Shown: piece by piece, positions 9,395-17,290 of the stretch | Numbering within the stretch: the stretch's first letter is position 1 | Layout of the letters: the number at the start of each line of letters is the position of its first letter | Source of the DNA: Agriterribacter humi | GTDB lineage: Bacteria; Bacteroidota; Bacteroidia; Chitinophagales; Chitinophagaceae | NCBI RefSeq assembly: GCF_009192765.1 | Contig: NZ_VOHQ01000001.1 | Coordinates: forward strand, 1 to 64,000 | Reading direction: 5' to 3' | Length of the DNA: 64,000 bases | The notes under the pieces: model-generated | Told to the model about the DNA's origin: nothing | The model's database searches: none | Seen by the model: only the letters and a program-made list of their open reading frames with translations | Made by a program: the position numbers and the translations under genes

Positions 9395-10072
9395 TCATTT
9401 GTCATCTTGCCATAAAAACAGCTTCCAGGTTTCATGGCATATATTGAATTGGCATCTTTTTCCGGACGCATTGCGCAGTTTAATGATGACGTTTTCGTTT
9501 ATTTGAATGCTTTGCATTGACGGTCTTGATTGCTTAGTTAGTGCTTAGTAATTATTGCTTTTTGATTCTTTATACTTCCCACTTCATTTCCTGACCCGTT
9601 CCGAAAAATAATGCAGAAGACTTTTTGCTTAAGGCACTTTTTGAAAACCAAAATGAAATACAAGATGTTATATTAAAAAGGGGCCGGATACAAATCCACC
9701 CCTATACTAATCCAATATCCTATGAAAAAACCGATGTAAAAATAAATGCTGCTTTGTTTTGTAACGATGTTCTTAATTGCCAATTTCAATGATTGAGATC
9801 AGTCTGTCAACCCGAATTATAACAAAAAGCGATTTCCGGTTATATTTTTAATAAGTTACCCGTTTTCTGCAAAAACAATATGAAGAGCAAAAAATACTAT
9901 TTAAATCACGGGGAAAGATGACGAAAATCATATTGCTATAGAAACTTTCGGTCTATTTTACAATCAAATGATTTTTTAGTCCGAATTCGGTAAATCTATT
10001 TCCAATTTGTAATAGCTTTACGAAGGTAAAATTGAATTTTGGTGTCTTTTCACTAACCTCCAACCTGATAAA
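9395..10072. other. Long intergenic region before the histidine kinase gene
   Basis: This 678-base gap has no frame with family features on either strand and is AT-rich. It contains one operator-like palindrome (9788-9803) about 277 nt before the kinase start, and the short palindrome CCGAATTCGG about 90 nt before the kinase. A long untranslated leader or a small RNA is possible, but I see no specific structure that proves it. Confidence 0.5.
9788..9803. promoter_or_regulatory. CRP/FNR-type palindrome (site S3)
   Basis: AATGAT-TGAG-ATCAGT. The core TGAT-N4-ATCA is a perfect inverted repeat of CRP/FNR geometry in the gap upstream of the sensor kinase/regulator operon. It suggests autoregulation, although it lies farther from the start codon than most other sites. 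Confidence 0.45.
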
Positions 10073-12088
10073 ATGTTTACCGGCATTGAAAGTTCCTACC
10101 ATTTTGAGGCTTTTTTTGAGTACGCCACTATGGGAATTTTAGTTACTGACGACCGTGGCCGGATTATCGCAATTAACCCTTTTGCTTTGAAGGAATTCGG
10201 ATACGCAGAAGAAGAGTTGATTGAGAAAATGGTTGAAATATTAATTCCTCAAAGATTTTATAATAAGCATGTTCATCATCGTGAGCAATATGCCGAAAAT
10301 CCGCAAACCCGGCCCATGGGATTGGGACTGGATTTGTTTGGTGTAAGGAAGGATGGTTCAGAATTTCCCGTAGAGGTGAGCCTTGGCCATTACACAAACA
10401 ACGGCAGTAAATACATTGTAGCTTTTATTACTAATATTTCGGTACGTAAAGCAGCAGAGACTGAAATTGAAAAATTAAATATTGAACTGGAAAATACAGT
10501 ATTGCTCCGGACAAAGGATTTGCAGGAAGCAAAAAGGAGGCTTGAAAATGTTTTGTCATTTCAAAAAACATTATTGGATACTGCGGGCGCTATGATTATT
10601 GCTACCGATGAAAATGGGATTATCAAACTCTTTAATCCCGAAGCGGCCTGCAAGCTCGGATATAACGAATCAGAGGTTGTTGATAAAAAAACTCTCGTAT
10701 TATTTCATGCTAAAAAAGACATTGAAAGAAAAAGAAAAGAATTATTGAAGTTGTTTGGCATAAAAGTAAAAAATAGCTTCTCTGTACTGGTAGAAAAAGC
10801 CAGTCGCAATATCCATGCAGAAGAAGAGTTCAATTATGTAACCAAAGCCAGTGCTTCATTTCCTGTGTCACTAACCATTACGGCCCTAAGAGATATAAAA
10901 GGAAATATTACAGGGTATGTTGGTATTGCCATTGACATATCGGAGAGAATAAAAGCCGAAAAAGAGTTAAAAAATGTACAGCGCCTATTTCTGCAATTAT
11001 TGCATAATTATCCCGATGGCATTATCAGTATTATTGATAAAAACTACCATTTCGTTTATACTGGCGGTGAACTGCATAAACGTCTCCATTCAAATATCGA
11101 ACAATTGATAGGTAAAGAAATGTATCCGCGCTTTCCTGAACCTTTGCGCAAGATTATTTTCGCAATGCTTGAAAACGTATTTCAGGATAAGGTGTTTATT
11201 GCTGATTTCGAACTTCCCTATCCTATTGTAAACCACATTTATATAATGGATGCTTTCCCATTAATAGAAGAGGATGGTTCGGTGAAATACATCGGTGTTA
11301 TTATTAAAAATATTTCTAAATTAAAAAAAGCGGAAGAAGGTTTACGTGAAGCGCTTAAAATAGAAAGAAATTTAGGTGAATTAAAGTCCCGGTTTGTATC
11401 TATGGCCTCGCATGAATTCCGTACGCCTCTCAGTACAGTGCTTTCATCAGCGTATTTGATAGAAAAATATACCACTGGTGAAGACCAGCCAAAACGTGAA
11501 AAGCATGTGCAGCGGATTGTTTCATCGGTTAATATGCTGACGGATATTTTAAACGATTTTCTTAGCTTGGGCAAAATAGAAGAAGGGAAATTGCAGGCAA
11601 AATTTTCAGCATTTAACATAGAAGAGATAATTCATGTAACCCTGGAAGAAATTAAAAATAATCTGAAAAAGGCACAGCAAATCAACTATCAGCATGAAGG
11701 CAACCCAGGTATCCTTTTAGATAAGTCCTTGCTTAAACACATCGTAATGAATTTGGTTTCCAACGCGAGCAAATTTTCTTCGGATACATCCACGATAGAT
11801 ATAAAAACCATCAATGAAGATGAAAAGATCATATTATCCGTGAAGGACAATGGAATAGGCATTTCGGAAGAAGACCAGCAACATTTAATGGAACGTTTTT
11901 TTCGAGGTACCAATGCCGGAAACATACAAGGCACCGGCCTCGGATTACATATTATATCCAAATATGCTGAAATGATGAATGGAAATATTCAATGCAAGAG
12001 TGAGCTTGATAAAGGGGCTGAATTTGTAGTGACATTTAACACTAAAACAAATCATCATGAAAAAAATACTTTTGATAGAGGACAATGA
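10073..12088 (+). CDS. Triple-PAS sensor histidine kinase
   Basis: A 671-residue soluble kinase with no membrane segment. Three PAS domains (about 8-125, 160-290 and 302-418) are separated by coiled-coil linkers. A HisKA domain follows, with the phospho-acceptor His in SMASHEFRTPLS (His 447), then a HATPase domain with the N box NLVSNASKF, the G1 box DNGIGIS and the GTGLGLHI box. Cytosolic multi-PAS kinases commonly sense redox, oxygen or light through a cofactor, but no cofactor-binding motif was identified here. The last 32 nt overlap the response-regulator gene, so kinase and regulator are translationally coupled and very likely cognate. Confidence 0.93.
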   Translation: MFTGIESSYHFEAFFEYATMGILVTDDRGRIIAINPFALKEFGYAEEELIEKMVEILIPQRFYNKHVHHREQYAENPQTRPMGLGLDLFGVRKDGSEFPVEVSLGHYTNNGSKYIVAFITNISVRKAAETEIEKLNIELENTVLLRTKDLQEAKRRLENVLSFQKTLLDTAGAMIIATDENGIIKLFNPEAACKLGYNESEVVDKKTLVLFHAKKDIERKRKELLKLFGIKVKNSFSVLVEKASRNIHAEEEFNYVTKASASFPVSLTITALRDIKGNITGYVGIAIDISERIKAEKELKNVQRLFLQLLHNYPDGIISIIDKNYHFVYTGGELHKRLHSNIEQLIGKEMYPRFPEPLRKIIFAMLENVFQDKVFIADFELPYPIVNHIYIMDAFPLIEEDGSVKYIGVIIKNISKLKKAEEGLREALKIERNLGELKSRFVSMASHEFRTPLSTVLSSAYLIEKYTTGEDQPKREKHVQRIVSSVNMLTDILNDFLSLGKIEEGKLQAKFSAFNIEEIIHVTLEEIKNNLKKAQQINYQHEGNPGILLDKSLLKHIVMNLVSNASKFSSDTSTIDIKTINEDEKIILSVKDNGIGISEEDQQHLMERFFRGTNAGNIQGTGLGLHIISKYAEMMNGNIQCKSELDKGAEFVVTFNTKTNHHEKNTFDRGQ

Positions 12089-13118
12089 CGATGTTCGCGA
12101 TAATACTGCGGAAATACTTGAATTGTCAAACTATAAAGTCATTGTAGCCGAAAATGGTATGACCGGAGTTCAAAAAGCCCTGGAGCATTTACCGGATTTG
12201 ATCATTTGCGATATCATGATGCCTGTGCTGGATGGCTACGGGGTGCTTCATGCTGTTCATAAAAATAGTACAATAAAAAATACCCCTTTTATTTTCCTCA
12301 CTGCCAAAACCGAACGTGGCGATTTTCGAAAAGGAATGGAATTGGGCGCCGATGATTATATTACCAAACCGTTTAGCGGAACAGAGTTGCTAAATGCAGT
12401 GGACAGCCGGTTAAAAAAAATTGATCTGCTAAAGCAAGAATTATCACCTGATATGGAAGGCCTGGAATATTTAATGCAGGCATCACTTGGTAAAGATCAT
12501 ATGAAGCTACTCGCAGAAGACCGGAATATCAATAAATACAGCAAAAAACAAATCATTTATTCGGAAGGAAATCATCCAAACCGGCTTTATTATGTTTTAA
12601 AGGGAAAAGTAAAAACGTACAAGAGTAATGATAACGGAAAGGAACTGGTTACAGAACTTTTTTCTACGGGAGATTTCCTGGGCTATGTAGCGTTGCTGGA
12701 AGGCACGGCGTATAAAGATTCTGCCGCTGCATTAGAAGAAACCGAACTGGCTATAATTCCACGCGAAGATTTTGATCAACTGATCAATACAAATAAAGAA
12801 GTAGCTCAAAAATTCATCCGGCTGCTTGCAAAAAATATTTCTGAAAGGGAAAATCAACTGGTAAATATCGCTTACAATTCATTACGCAAAAAAGTGGCTG
12901 ATGCGCTTTTAATGCTGTATAGAAAATACCACCAAACTACCGAAGAGTCCGATATGATGATCATAAGCCGCGGCAGCCTTGCAACCATTGCGGGTACCGC
13001 AAAGGAGTCCTTAATACGAACCCTCAGCGATTTTAGAAATGAAAAGCTCATTGATATAAAAGATGATGGAAGCATTCTTATTTTAAATTTGAAAAAACTT
13101 GAGTTTTTGGTCAATTGA
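12057..13118 (+). CDS. Response regulator with receiver plus CRP/FNR DNA-binding module
   Basis: A 353-residue fusion. The receiver domain (1-~120) has acidic residues IEDNDD, phospho-acceptor Asp in IICDIMMP (Asp 52) and Lys in YITKPF (about 104). A cyclic-nucleotide-binding-type barrel (~145-265; IIYSEGNHPNRLYYVLKGKVKTY) follows, then a Crp-type winged helix (~275-350) with recognition helix AKESLIRTLSDF. Glu and Arg in ESLIR occupy the positions that read the TGA half-site in CRP and FNR. No FNR iron-sulfur Cys cluster is apparent, so phosphorylation probably replaces ligand control. The gene overlaps the PAS kinase gene. I infer that it reads the TGAY-N4-RTCA palindromes across this island. 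Confidence 0.9.
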   Translation: MKKILLIEDNDDVRDNTAEILELSNYKVIVAENGMTGVQKALEHLPDLIICDIMMPVLDGYGVLHAVHKNSTIKNTPFIFLTAKTERGDFRKGMELGADDYITKPFSGTELLNAVDSRLKKIDLLKQELSPDMEGLEYLMQASLGKDHMKLLAEDRNINKYSKKQIIYSEGNHPNRLYYVLKGKVKTYKSNDNGKELVTELFSTGDFLGYVALLEGTAYKDSAAALEETELAIIPREDFDQLINTNKEVAQKFIRLLAKNISERENQLVNIAYNSLRKKVADALLMLYRKYHQTTEESDMMIISRGSLATIAGTAKESLIRTLSDFRNEKLIDIKDDGSILILNLKKLEFLVN

Positions 13119-13266
13119 AAGGATGCGCAGCCAGGCTATATCCGGCAAAAGAAAATAAATTTAACCAGTTATACCGCAGGATAATCAGCTAAGGAACTTA
13201 CATATCAGGTGAGGCCCATCTCAAACAATATCCTTTATTGCTTTATTAATTACTATCACCAAACAT

Positions 13267-13282
13267 ACTGACAGCACTCATT
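13267..13282. promoter_or_regulatory. CRP/FNR-type imperfect palindrome (site S4)
   Basis: ACTGAC-AGCA-CTCATT is centred 76 nt before the BON gene start. It differs from the strict motif at one core position (C for R). The site before the CoA-transferase gene (25200-25215) has nearly the same sequence and the same spacing. Confidence 0.45.
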
Positions 13283-13350
13283 GATTGCCGGTATGGTCCA
13301 TTGTTCCTTTGTGTAGTAAAACAAATTAACCATTTCAAAAATTTTAAATC

Positions 13351-14028
13351 ATGAAAAGCGATTATCAAATCCAGAAAGACGTAATGGAGGAACTCAAATG
13401 GCAGGCTTTTTTAAAGGCATCAGAAATTGGTGTGGCAGTTAAAAATGGTGTTGTAACACTTTCCGGCAATGTAGATTCCTACTCGAAGAAACTGGCAGCA
13501 GAAAACGCTGCTAAAAAAATTGCCGGAGTAAAAGCTGTTGCCGAAGATATAGAAGTAGGCATTTCCCCTATCTATCGTAGAACAGATGCTGAAATAGCAG
13601 AAGCGGTACTGGATGCCCTAAAATGGCATACCGCAGTTCAGGAAGAAAAAATTAAGATTAAGGTTGAAGATGGGAATGTAAAGCTGGAAGGCGAAGTAGA
13701 GTGGGAATACCAGCGTACCATGGCCAAAACCGCCATTGAAAACCTGGCCGGTGTGCGCTTTGTCATCAACTTAATTACTGTAAAACCAAAAATTTCACCT
13801 TCCGACATCCAGGAAAAAATCATTGCCGCCTTTCACAGAAGCGCCACCGTTGATTCAAGTAAAATTAGAGCTGAAGTAGAAGGAACCAAGGTTACACTTC
13901 GTGGCACAGTGCGGTCCATAGCCGAAAAAGAAGATGCAGAAAACGCTGCCTGGTTTGCACCCGGTGTTATGAGTGTGGTAAACAAGATTGAAATTGAAGT
14001 ACCTGAATATGAATTTGAAGAAGAGTGA
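13351..14028 (+). CDS. Triple BON-domain protein (OsmY/hyperosmotic-stress type, cytoplasmic)
   Basis: A 225-residue protein made of three BON repeats (about 1-70, 78-145 and 148-220), each with the pattern V-x-V-x-x-G-x-V-x-L-x-G-x-V and an alanine-rich helix followed by V(K/R)AVxxxI. There is no signal peptide, unlike E. coli OsmY, so it probably acts in the cytoplasm. BON domains bind phospholipids or protein partners and are induced by osmotic or general stress. An operator-like site lies 76 nt upstream and a strong hairpin follows the gene, so it is likely monocistronic. Confidence 0.88.
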   Translation: MKSDYQIQKDVMEELKWQAFLKASEIGVAVKNGVVTLSGNVDSYSKKLAAENAAKKIAGVKAVAEDIEVGISPIYRRTDAEIAEAVLDALKWHTAVQEEKIKIKVEDGNVKLEGEVEWEYQRTMAKTAIENLAGVRFVINLITVKPKISPSDIQEKIIAAFHRSATVDSSKIRAEVEGTKVTLRGTVRSIAEKEDAENAAWFAPGVMSVVNKIEIEVPEYEFEEE

Positions 14029-14070
14029 TCTTTTTAATAGAATTTGCCAGCAGTGCCTCACTTTAACCTT

Positions 14071-14111
14071 AATATACCTGCCCAAGCAATAATTGCTTGG
14101 GCAGGTATATT
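14071..14111. terminator. Long perfect hairpin after the BON gene
   Basis: Two 20-bp arms (14071-14090 and 14092-14111) are exact reverse complements around a single central A. The G+C-rich middle of each arm is CCTGCCCAAGC. It starts 43 nt after the BON stop codon. No run of T follows, so it may act as a bidirectional or rho-independent-like terminator, or as a 3' stabiliser. Confidence 0.7.
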
Positions 14112-14140
14112 GTAACGATCAATTACAAAATATTCATTTA

Positions 14141-15178
14141 ATGCAGTCAACCGGTAACAGATTAAAAATACCCGCAAGCATGCAGGCTATGGTTTTGGAG
14201 ACCATCGGCCAGCCATTGGTAATGAAAACATTTCCTATTCCGGTACCTTCCAGTCAGCAGGTGCTTGTAAAAATAATAGCCTGTGGTGTGTGCCGCACTG
14301 ATCTGCATATTATTGATGGGGAACTTACAGCGCCGAAATTGCCACTTATTCCCGGGCATGAAATAGTCGCAAGAGTTGTAAAAGCAGGTAGGGAAACATC
14401 ACGCGTAAAAACAGGTGAAATAATTGGGATTCCCTGGCTGGGCTATACCTGCGGCGAATGTAAATATTGCCGGAAGGGACAGGAAAATCTGTGTGAAAGC
14501 GCCTTATTCACGGGCTATACTATTGATGGCGGTTATGCTGAATATGCAGTGACTGATGAACGTTACTGCTTTCCGCTTCCTTCACAATATGCAAATGCAT
14601 CCGGATCCCCACTTTTATGTGCCGGGGTTATCGGCTACCGTTCTTATACCATGACCGGCAAACATGCAAAGAACCTTGGTATTTACGGATTTGGAGCCGC
14701 TGCACATATCCTGGTTCAACTTGCGATACATGAGGATAAAAGGATATTCGCGTTTACAAGCGACGGGGATGTTGAAGCACAGAAATTTGCCATGGAGCAG
14801 GGAGCTGTATGGGCAGGCGATTCCTCACAATTGCCAGCGGAAAAAATGGATGCCGCTATTATTTTCGCGCCTGCGGGCAACCTGGTACCCAAAGCCCTGA
14901 GCAATACCAATAAGGGTGGTACTGTAGTGTGTGGTGGCATACACATGAGCGATATTCCGTCTTTTCCTTATCGTTTGTTGTGGGGGGAAAGAGTACTTCG
15001 CTCCGTGGCAAATCTTACCCGCAAAGATGCGGAAGACTTTTTGAAGCTGGCTTCACAGGTTTTAATTAATACACAAATAAAAACATATCCTTTACATCAG
15101 GCAAACGACGCCTTAAACGATCTTAGATACGGAATGGTTCATGGGGCTGCAGTGCTGGTAATGGATAATAACGATTGA
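14141..15178 (+). CDS. Zinc-dependent alcohol dehydrogenase (AdhA-like MDR family)
   Basis: A 345-residue medium-chain dehydrogenase. Catalytic-zinc ligands lie in CGVCRTD and PGHEIVA. The structural zinc site is CGECKYCRKGQENLC. The Rossmann fold contains GIYGFGAAAH in place of the canonical GxGxxG. It most resembles the bacterial AdhA/YahK-like group that oxidises or reduces short alcohols and aldehydes. The start at 14141 (MQSTGNR) is preferred; a TTG at 14093 falls inside the terminator hairpin. The P-loop kinase gene follows 39 nt downstream, which suggests an operon. Confidence 0.88.
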   Translation: MQSTGNRLKIPASMQAMVLETIGQPLVMKTFPIPVPSSQQVLVKIIACGVCRTDLHIIDGELTAPKLPLIPGHEIVARVVKAGRETSRVKTGEIIGIPWLGYTCGECKYCRKGQENLCESALFTGYTIDGGYAEYAVTDERYCFPLPSQYANASGSPLLCAGVIGYRSYTMTGKHAKNLGIYGFGAAAHILVQLAIHEDKRIFAFTSDGDVEAQKFAMEQGAVWAGDSSQLPAEKMDAAIIFAPAGNLVPKALSNTNKGGTVVCGGIHMSDIPSFPYRLLWGERVLRSVANLTRKDAEDFLKLASQVLINTQIKTYPLHQANDALNDLRYGMVHGAAVLVMDNND

Positions 15179-15217
15179 AAAGGGCTGAAGAATATCATGA
15201 TTAAACAATAATATAAT

Positions 15218-15727
15218 ATGGTCATTATTATTTTCGGACTACCGGGTTCAGGTAAAAGCTACTTTGCTTCCAGGTTCGCAAAAGTGATCAATGCCGCATA
15301 TATCAATAGCGATAAGGTGAGAAAAGAAACCTTTGAGAAAAGCGTATATTCTGACCTGCAAAAAAAAGCAGTATATGATAAAATGCTGGAACAGATGAAG
15401 CTGTCTGTAAAGCAAAATAAAAATGTAGTACTGGATGCCACTTTTCATAAAGAGAATACAAGGAAAACCTTTGTTGAAGAAATGAAAGATAAGGGCGGGA
15501 TTTCCTTTATTGAAATACAGGCTGATGAAAATACAATCAGGGAACGATTAAAAAGGCCCAGGCCATACAGTGATGCAGATTTTGAAGTTTACAAAATCAT
15601 CAGCCAGCAAAATGAACCATTGAATGAACCTCACCTGATATTAAAGTCAACCGACAACATAAACGAAATGATCCAAACGGCAACCGATTATTTGAAAACA
15701 AATAATGACAACAGAACAAATCAATAG
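15218..15727 (+). CDS. AAA/P-loop kinase (COG0645-type)
   Basis: A 169-residue P-loop kinase. Walker A is GLPGSGKSYFA near the N-terminus, a second strand carries VVLDATFHKENTR (the D-A-T-F-H acceptor-side motif of Zeta/gluconate-kinase-like enzymes), and the lid region is RERLKRPRPYSDADF. In many bacteria, including mycobacterial Rv2004c, this domain is fused C-terminally to an APH-fold domain. Here the APH-fold protein is a separate overlapping gene just downstream, so the two presumably act together. The substrate is unknown. Confidence 0.82.
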   Translation: MVIIIFGLPGSGKSYFASRFAKVINAAYINSDKVRKETFEKSVYSDLQKKAVYDKMLEQMKLSVKQNKNVVLDATFHKENTRKTFVEEMKDKGGISFIEIQADENTIRERLKRPRPYSDADFEVYKIISQQNEPLNEPHLILKSTDNINEMIQTATDYLKTNNDNRTNQ

Positions 15728-16718
15728 CCTGTTATCCCGTGGAAAGTTCCCTGAGCAAACCAGCAAGCAGGAATTAATTGAAACACATATATCCTGGGTG
15801 ATACTATGCGATCAATTCGTGTATAAAATTAAAAAACCAGTACAATATTCCTTTCTTGATTTTTCCACTGCTGCGCTCCGCAGGCACTATTGCAAAAGAG
15901 AAATAGAATTAAATAAAAGGCTTACCAACAATGTCTATCTCGAAGTGTTGCCTGTAAAAAAATGGGAAGATGAGATTGCAATAGGTGGGAAAGAAGGCAT
16001 CACAATAGATTATGCCGTAAAAATGCATAAACTGGATACAGGAAAACGAATGGATGTATTATTAACTCAGCATTTAGTAACCGAAGCTGATATAAAAAAA
16101 CTGGCAGAAAAAATAGCTTCCTTTCATAAAAGCACAAAGATCATTTATCAGAAGGATTTACTGGAAATCCAGGCAAAATTCAATGATCTGGAAGCAGAAA
16201 AGGAACTCTTATCTAATCAACCCGATAGTACATTGGGCGTGATCATAGCGGACGCTATTGAATTTTCTGATAAGTTTCTAATCAAGAATAAAGCGTTGAT
16301 GGCAGGCAGGCTGAGAAATGGATTTTACAGGGATTGCCACGGCGATTTACATTCGAGAAATATTTTTTTATTGCCGGATCCCGTACCTTTTGATTGCATT
16401 GAATTCAACGATGATTTCCGCCAAATTGATGTATTGAACGAAGTAGCCTTTCTTTGTATGGACCTGGATGCCTTTGCCCATAAGAACTTATCAGCCCTGT
16501 TTCTTAAACATTATAATCATTTTTTCCCAACTATAAAAACAAAAGCTGAACATAATCTTTTTATTTACTATAAAAGTTACCGCGCCAATATACGGGCAAA
16601 AGTAAACAGCCTTCGGGCAAAGAGCGCAACAGGTGAAGAAAGATCAAACTCACTGGCTATGGTGAAGAAATATCTCCACCTGCTGGAAAGTTATATAAAA
16701 GAACTCGGAACAGTATAA
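15705..16718 (+). CDS. APH-fold phosphotransferase-like protein (COG2187 type)
   Basis: A 337-residue protein related to aminoglycoside phosphotransferase/choline kinase folds. It has the nucleotide-loop region (FVYKIKKPVQYSFLDFST), the Brenner-type catalytic motif DCHGDLHSRNIFL (catalytic Asp in HGD) and the metal-binding segment CIEFNDDFRQIDVLNEVAFLCMDLD. The gene overlaps the P-loop kinase gene by 23 nt and is its usual fusion partner. The fused homologue Rv2004c belongs to the M. tuberculosis DosR regulon. Antibiotic resistance is not implied; the natural substrate is unknown. Confidence 0.82.
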   Translation: MTTEQINSLLSRGKFPEQTSKQELIETHISWVILCDQFVYKIKKPVQYSFLDFSTAALRRHYCKREIELNKRLTNNVYLEVLPVKKWEDEIAIGGKEGITIDYAVKMHKLDTGKRMDVLLTQHLVTEADIKKLAEKIASFHKSTKIIYQKDLLEIQAKFNDLEAEKELLSNQPDSTLGVIIADAIEFSDKFLIKNKALMAGRLRNGFYRDCHGDLHSRNIFLLPDPVPFDCIEFNDDFRQIDVLNEVAFLCMDLDAFAHKNLSALFLKHYNHFFPTIKTKAEHNLFIYYKSYRANIRAKVNSLRAKSATGEERSNSLAMVKKYLHLLESYIKELGTV

Positions 16719-16965
16719 AACACTTGTGGGTGAAGTGTCTCCACAAAAGGCATAGATTGTTTTTAAATATTAACCACACCGCAAATTTCTTCTTATACCT
16801 GCAGGCTTAACAGGTTACTCAATCCTGTAACAGTACCCTCATGCACCCATATTTTTATCCCGTATCTTTTCCAGAACGTAGCCCTAAAACCAGCGATACC
16901 TTTATTACAGTCAATAAAAAATAGACCGACACCTGCTTCAGGTATCATCAATTTAAAAATTATTA

Positions 16966-17256
16966 TTATGCCGTCAATTGAATGGTTTCAACCTTTCTCC
17001 ACCTTTTTAGATTGGGCAAACTATTCAGGGAAATACCAATGGTATCTGCATCCATTTTCATTTCTTCCATCTTATCTCTTACCCTCGTTTTCATTTCCTC
17101 TAAGGTAATATGCGGATCTGTGAACTGCCCGTTTTCGTAACAATATTTACAATAATGCTTTTTTCTGGAACCATCTTTCCCGGTTCCAAAAAGTTCAGGG
17201 TCGCTCAATGGCATTGAGCAACTCTGACATATTCTTTTACTTTCCATTGATTGCAT
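16966..17256 (-). CDS. Zinc-ribbon domain protein (zf-ribbon_2 family)
   Basis: A small protein of about 96 residues starting MQSMESKRICQSCSMPLSDP. The two zinc knuckles CQSC and CKYC, with GTGKDGSRKKHYCKYCYENG between and after them, are diagnostic of the putative zinc-ribbon family PF12674. An additional 28 codons upstream are open but lie inside the end of the transpeptidase gene, so the ATG at 17256 is chosen. It follows the L,D-transpeptidase gene closely on the same strand. The function is unknown; the family is widespread as short stand-alone proteins. Confidence 0.78.
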   Translation of the reverse strand: MQSMESKRICQSCSMPLSDPELFGTGKDGSRKKHYCKYCYENGQFTDPHITLEEMKTRVRDKMEEMKMDADTIGISLNSLPNLKRWRKVETIQLTA

Positions 17257-17290
17257 TTTAGTGTAAGAAAATATAATACAAACCTGTTTC

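Noticed and set aside
14093-14140. TTG start for the first zinc dehydrogenase
   Set aside because: It lies inside the long hairpin and adds residues with no family match; ATG at 14141 fits better.
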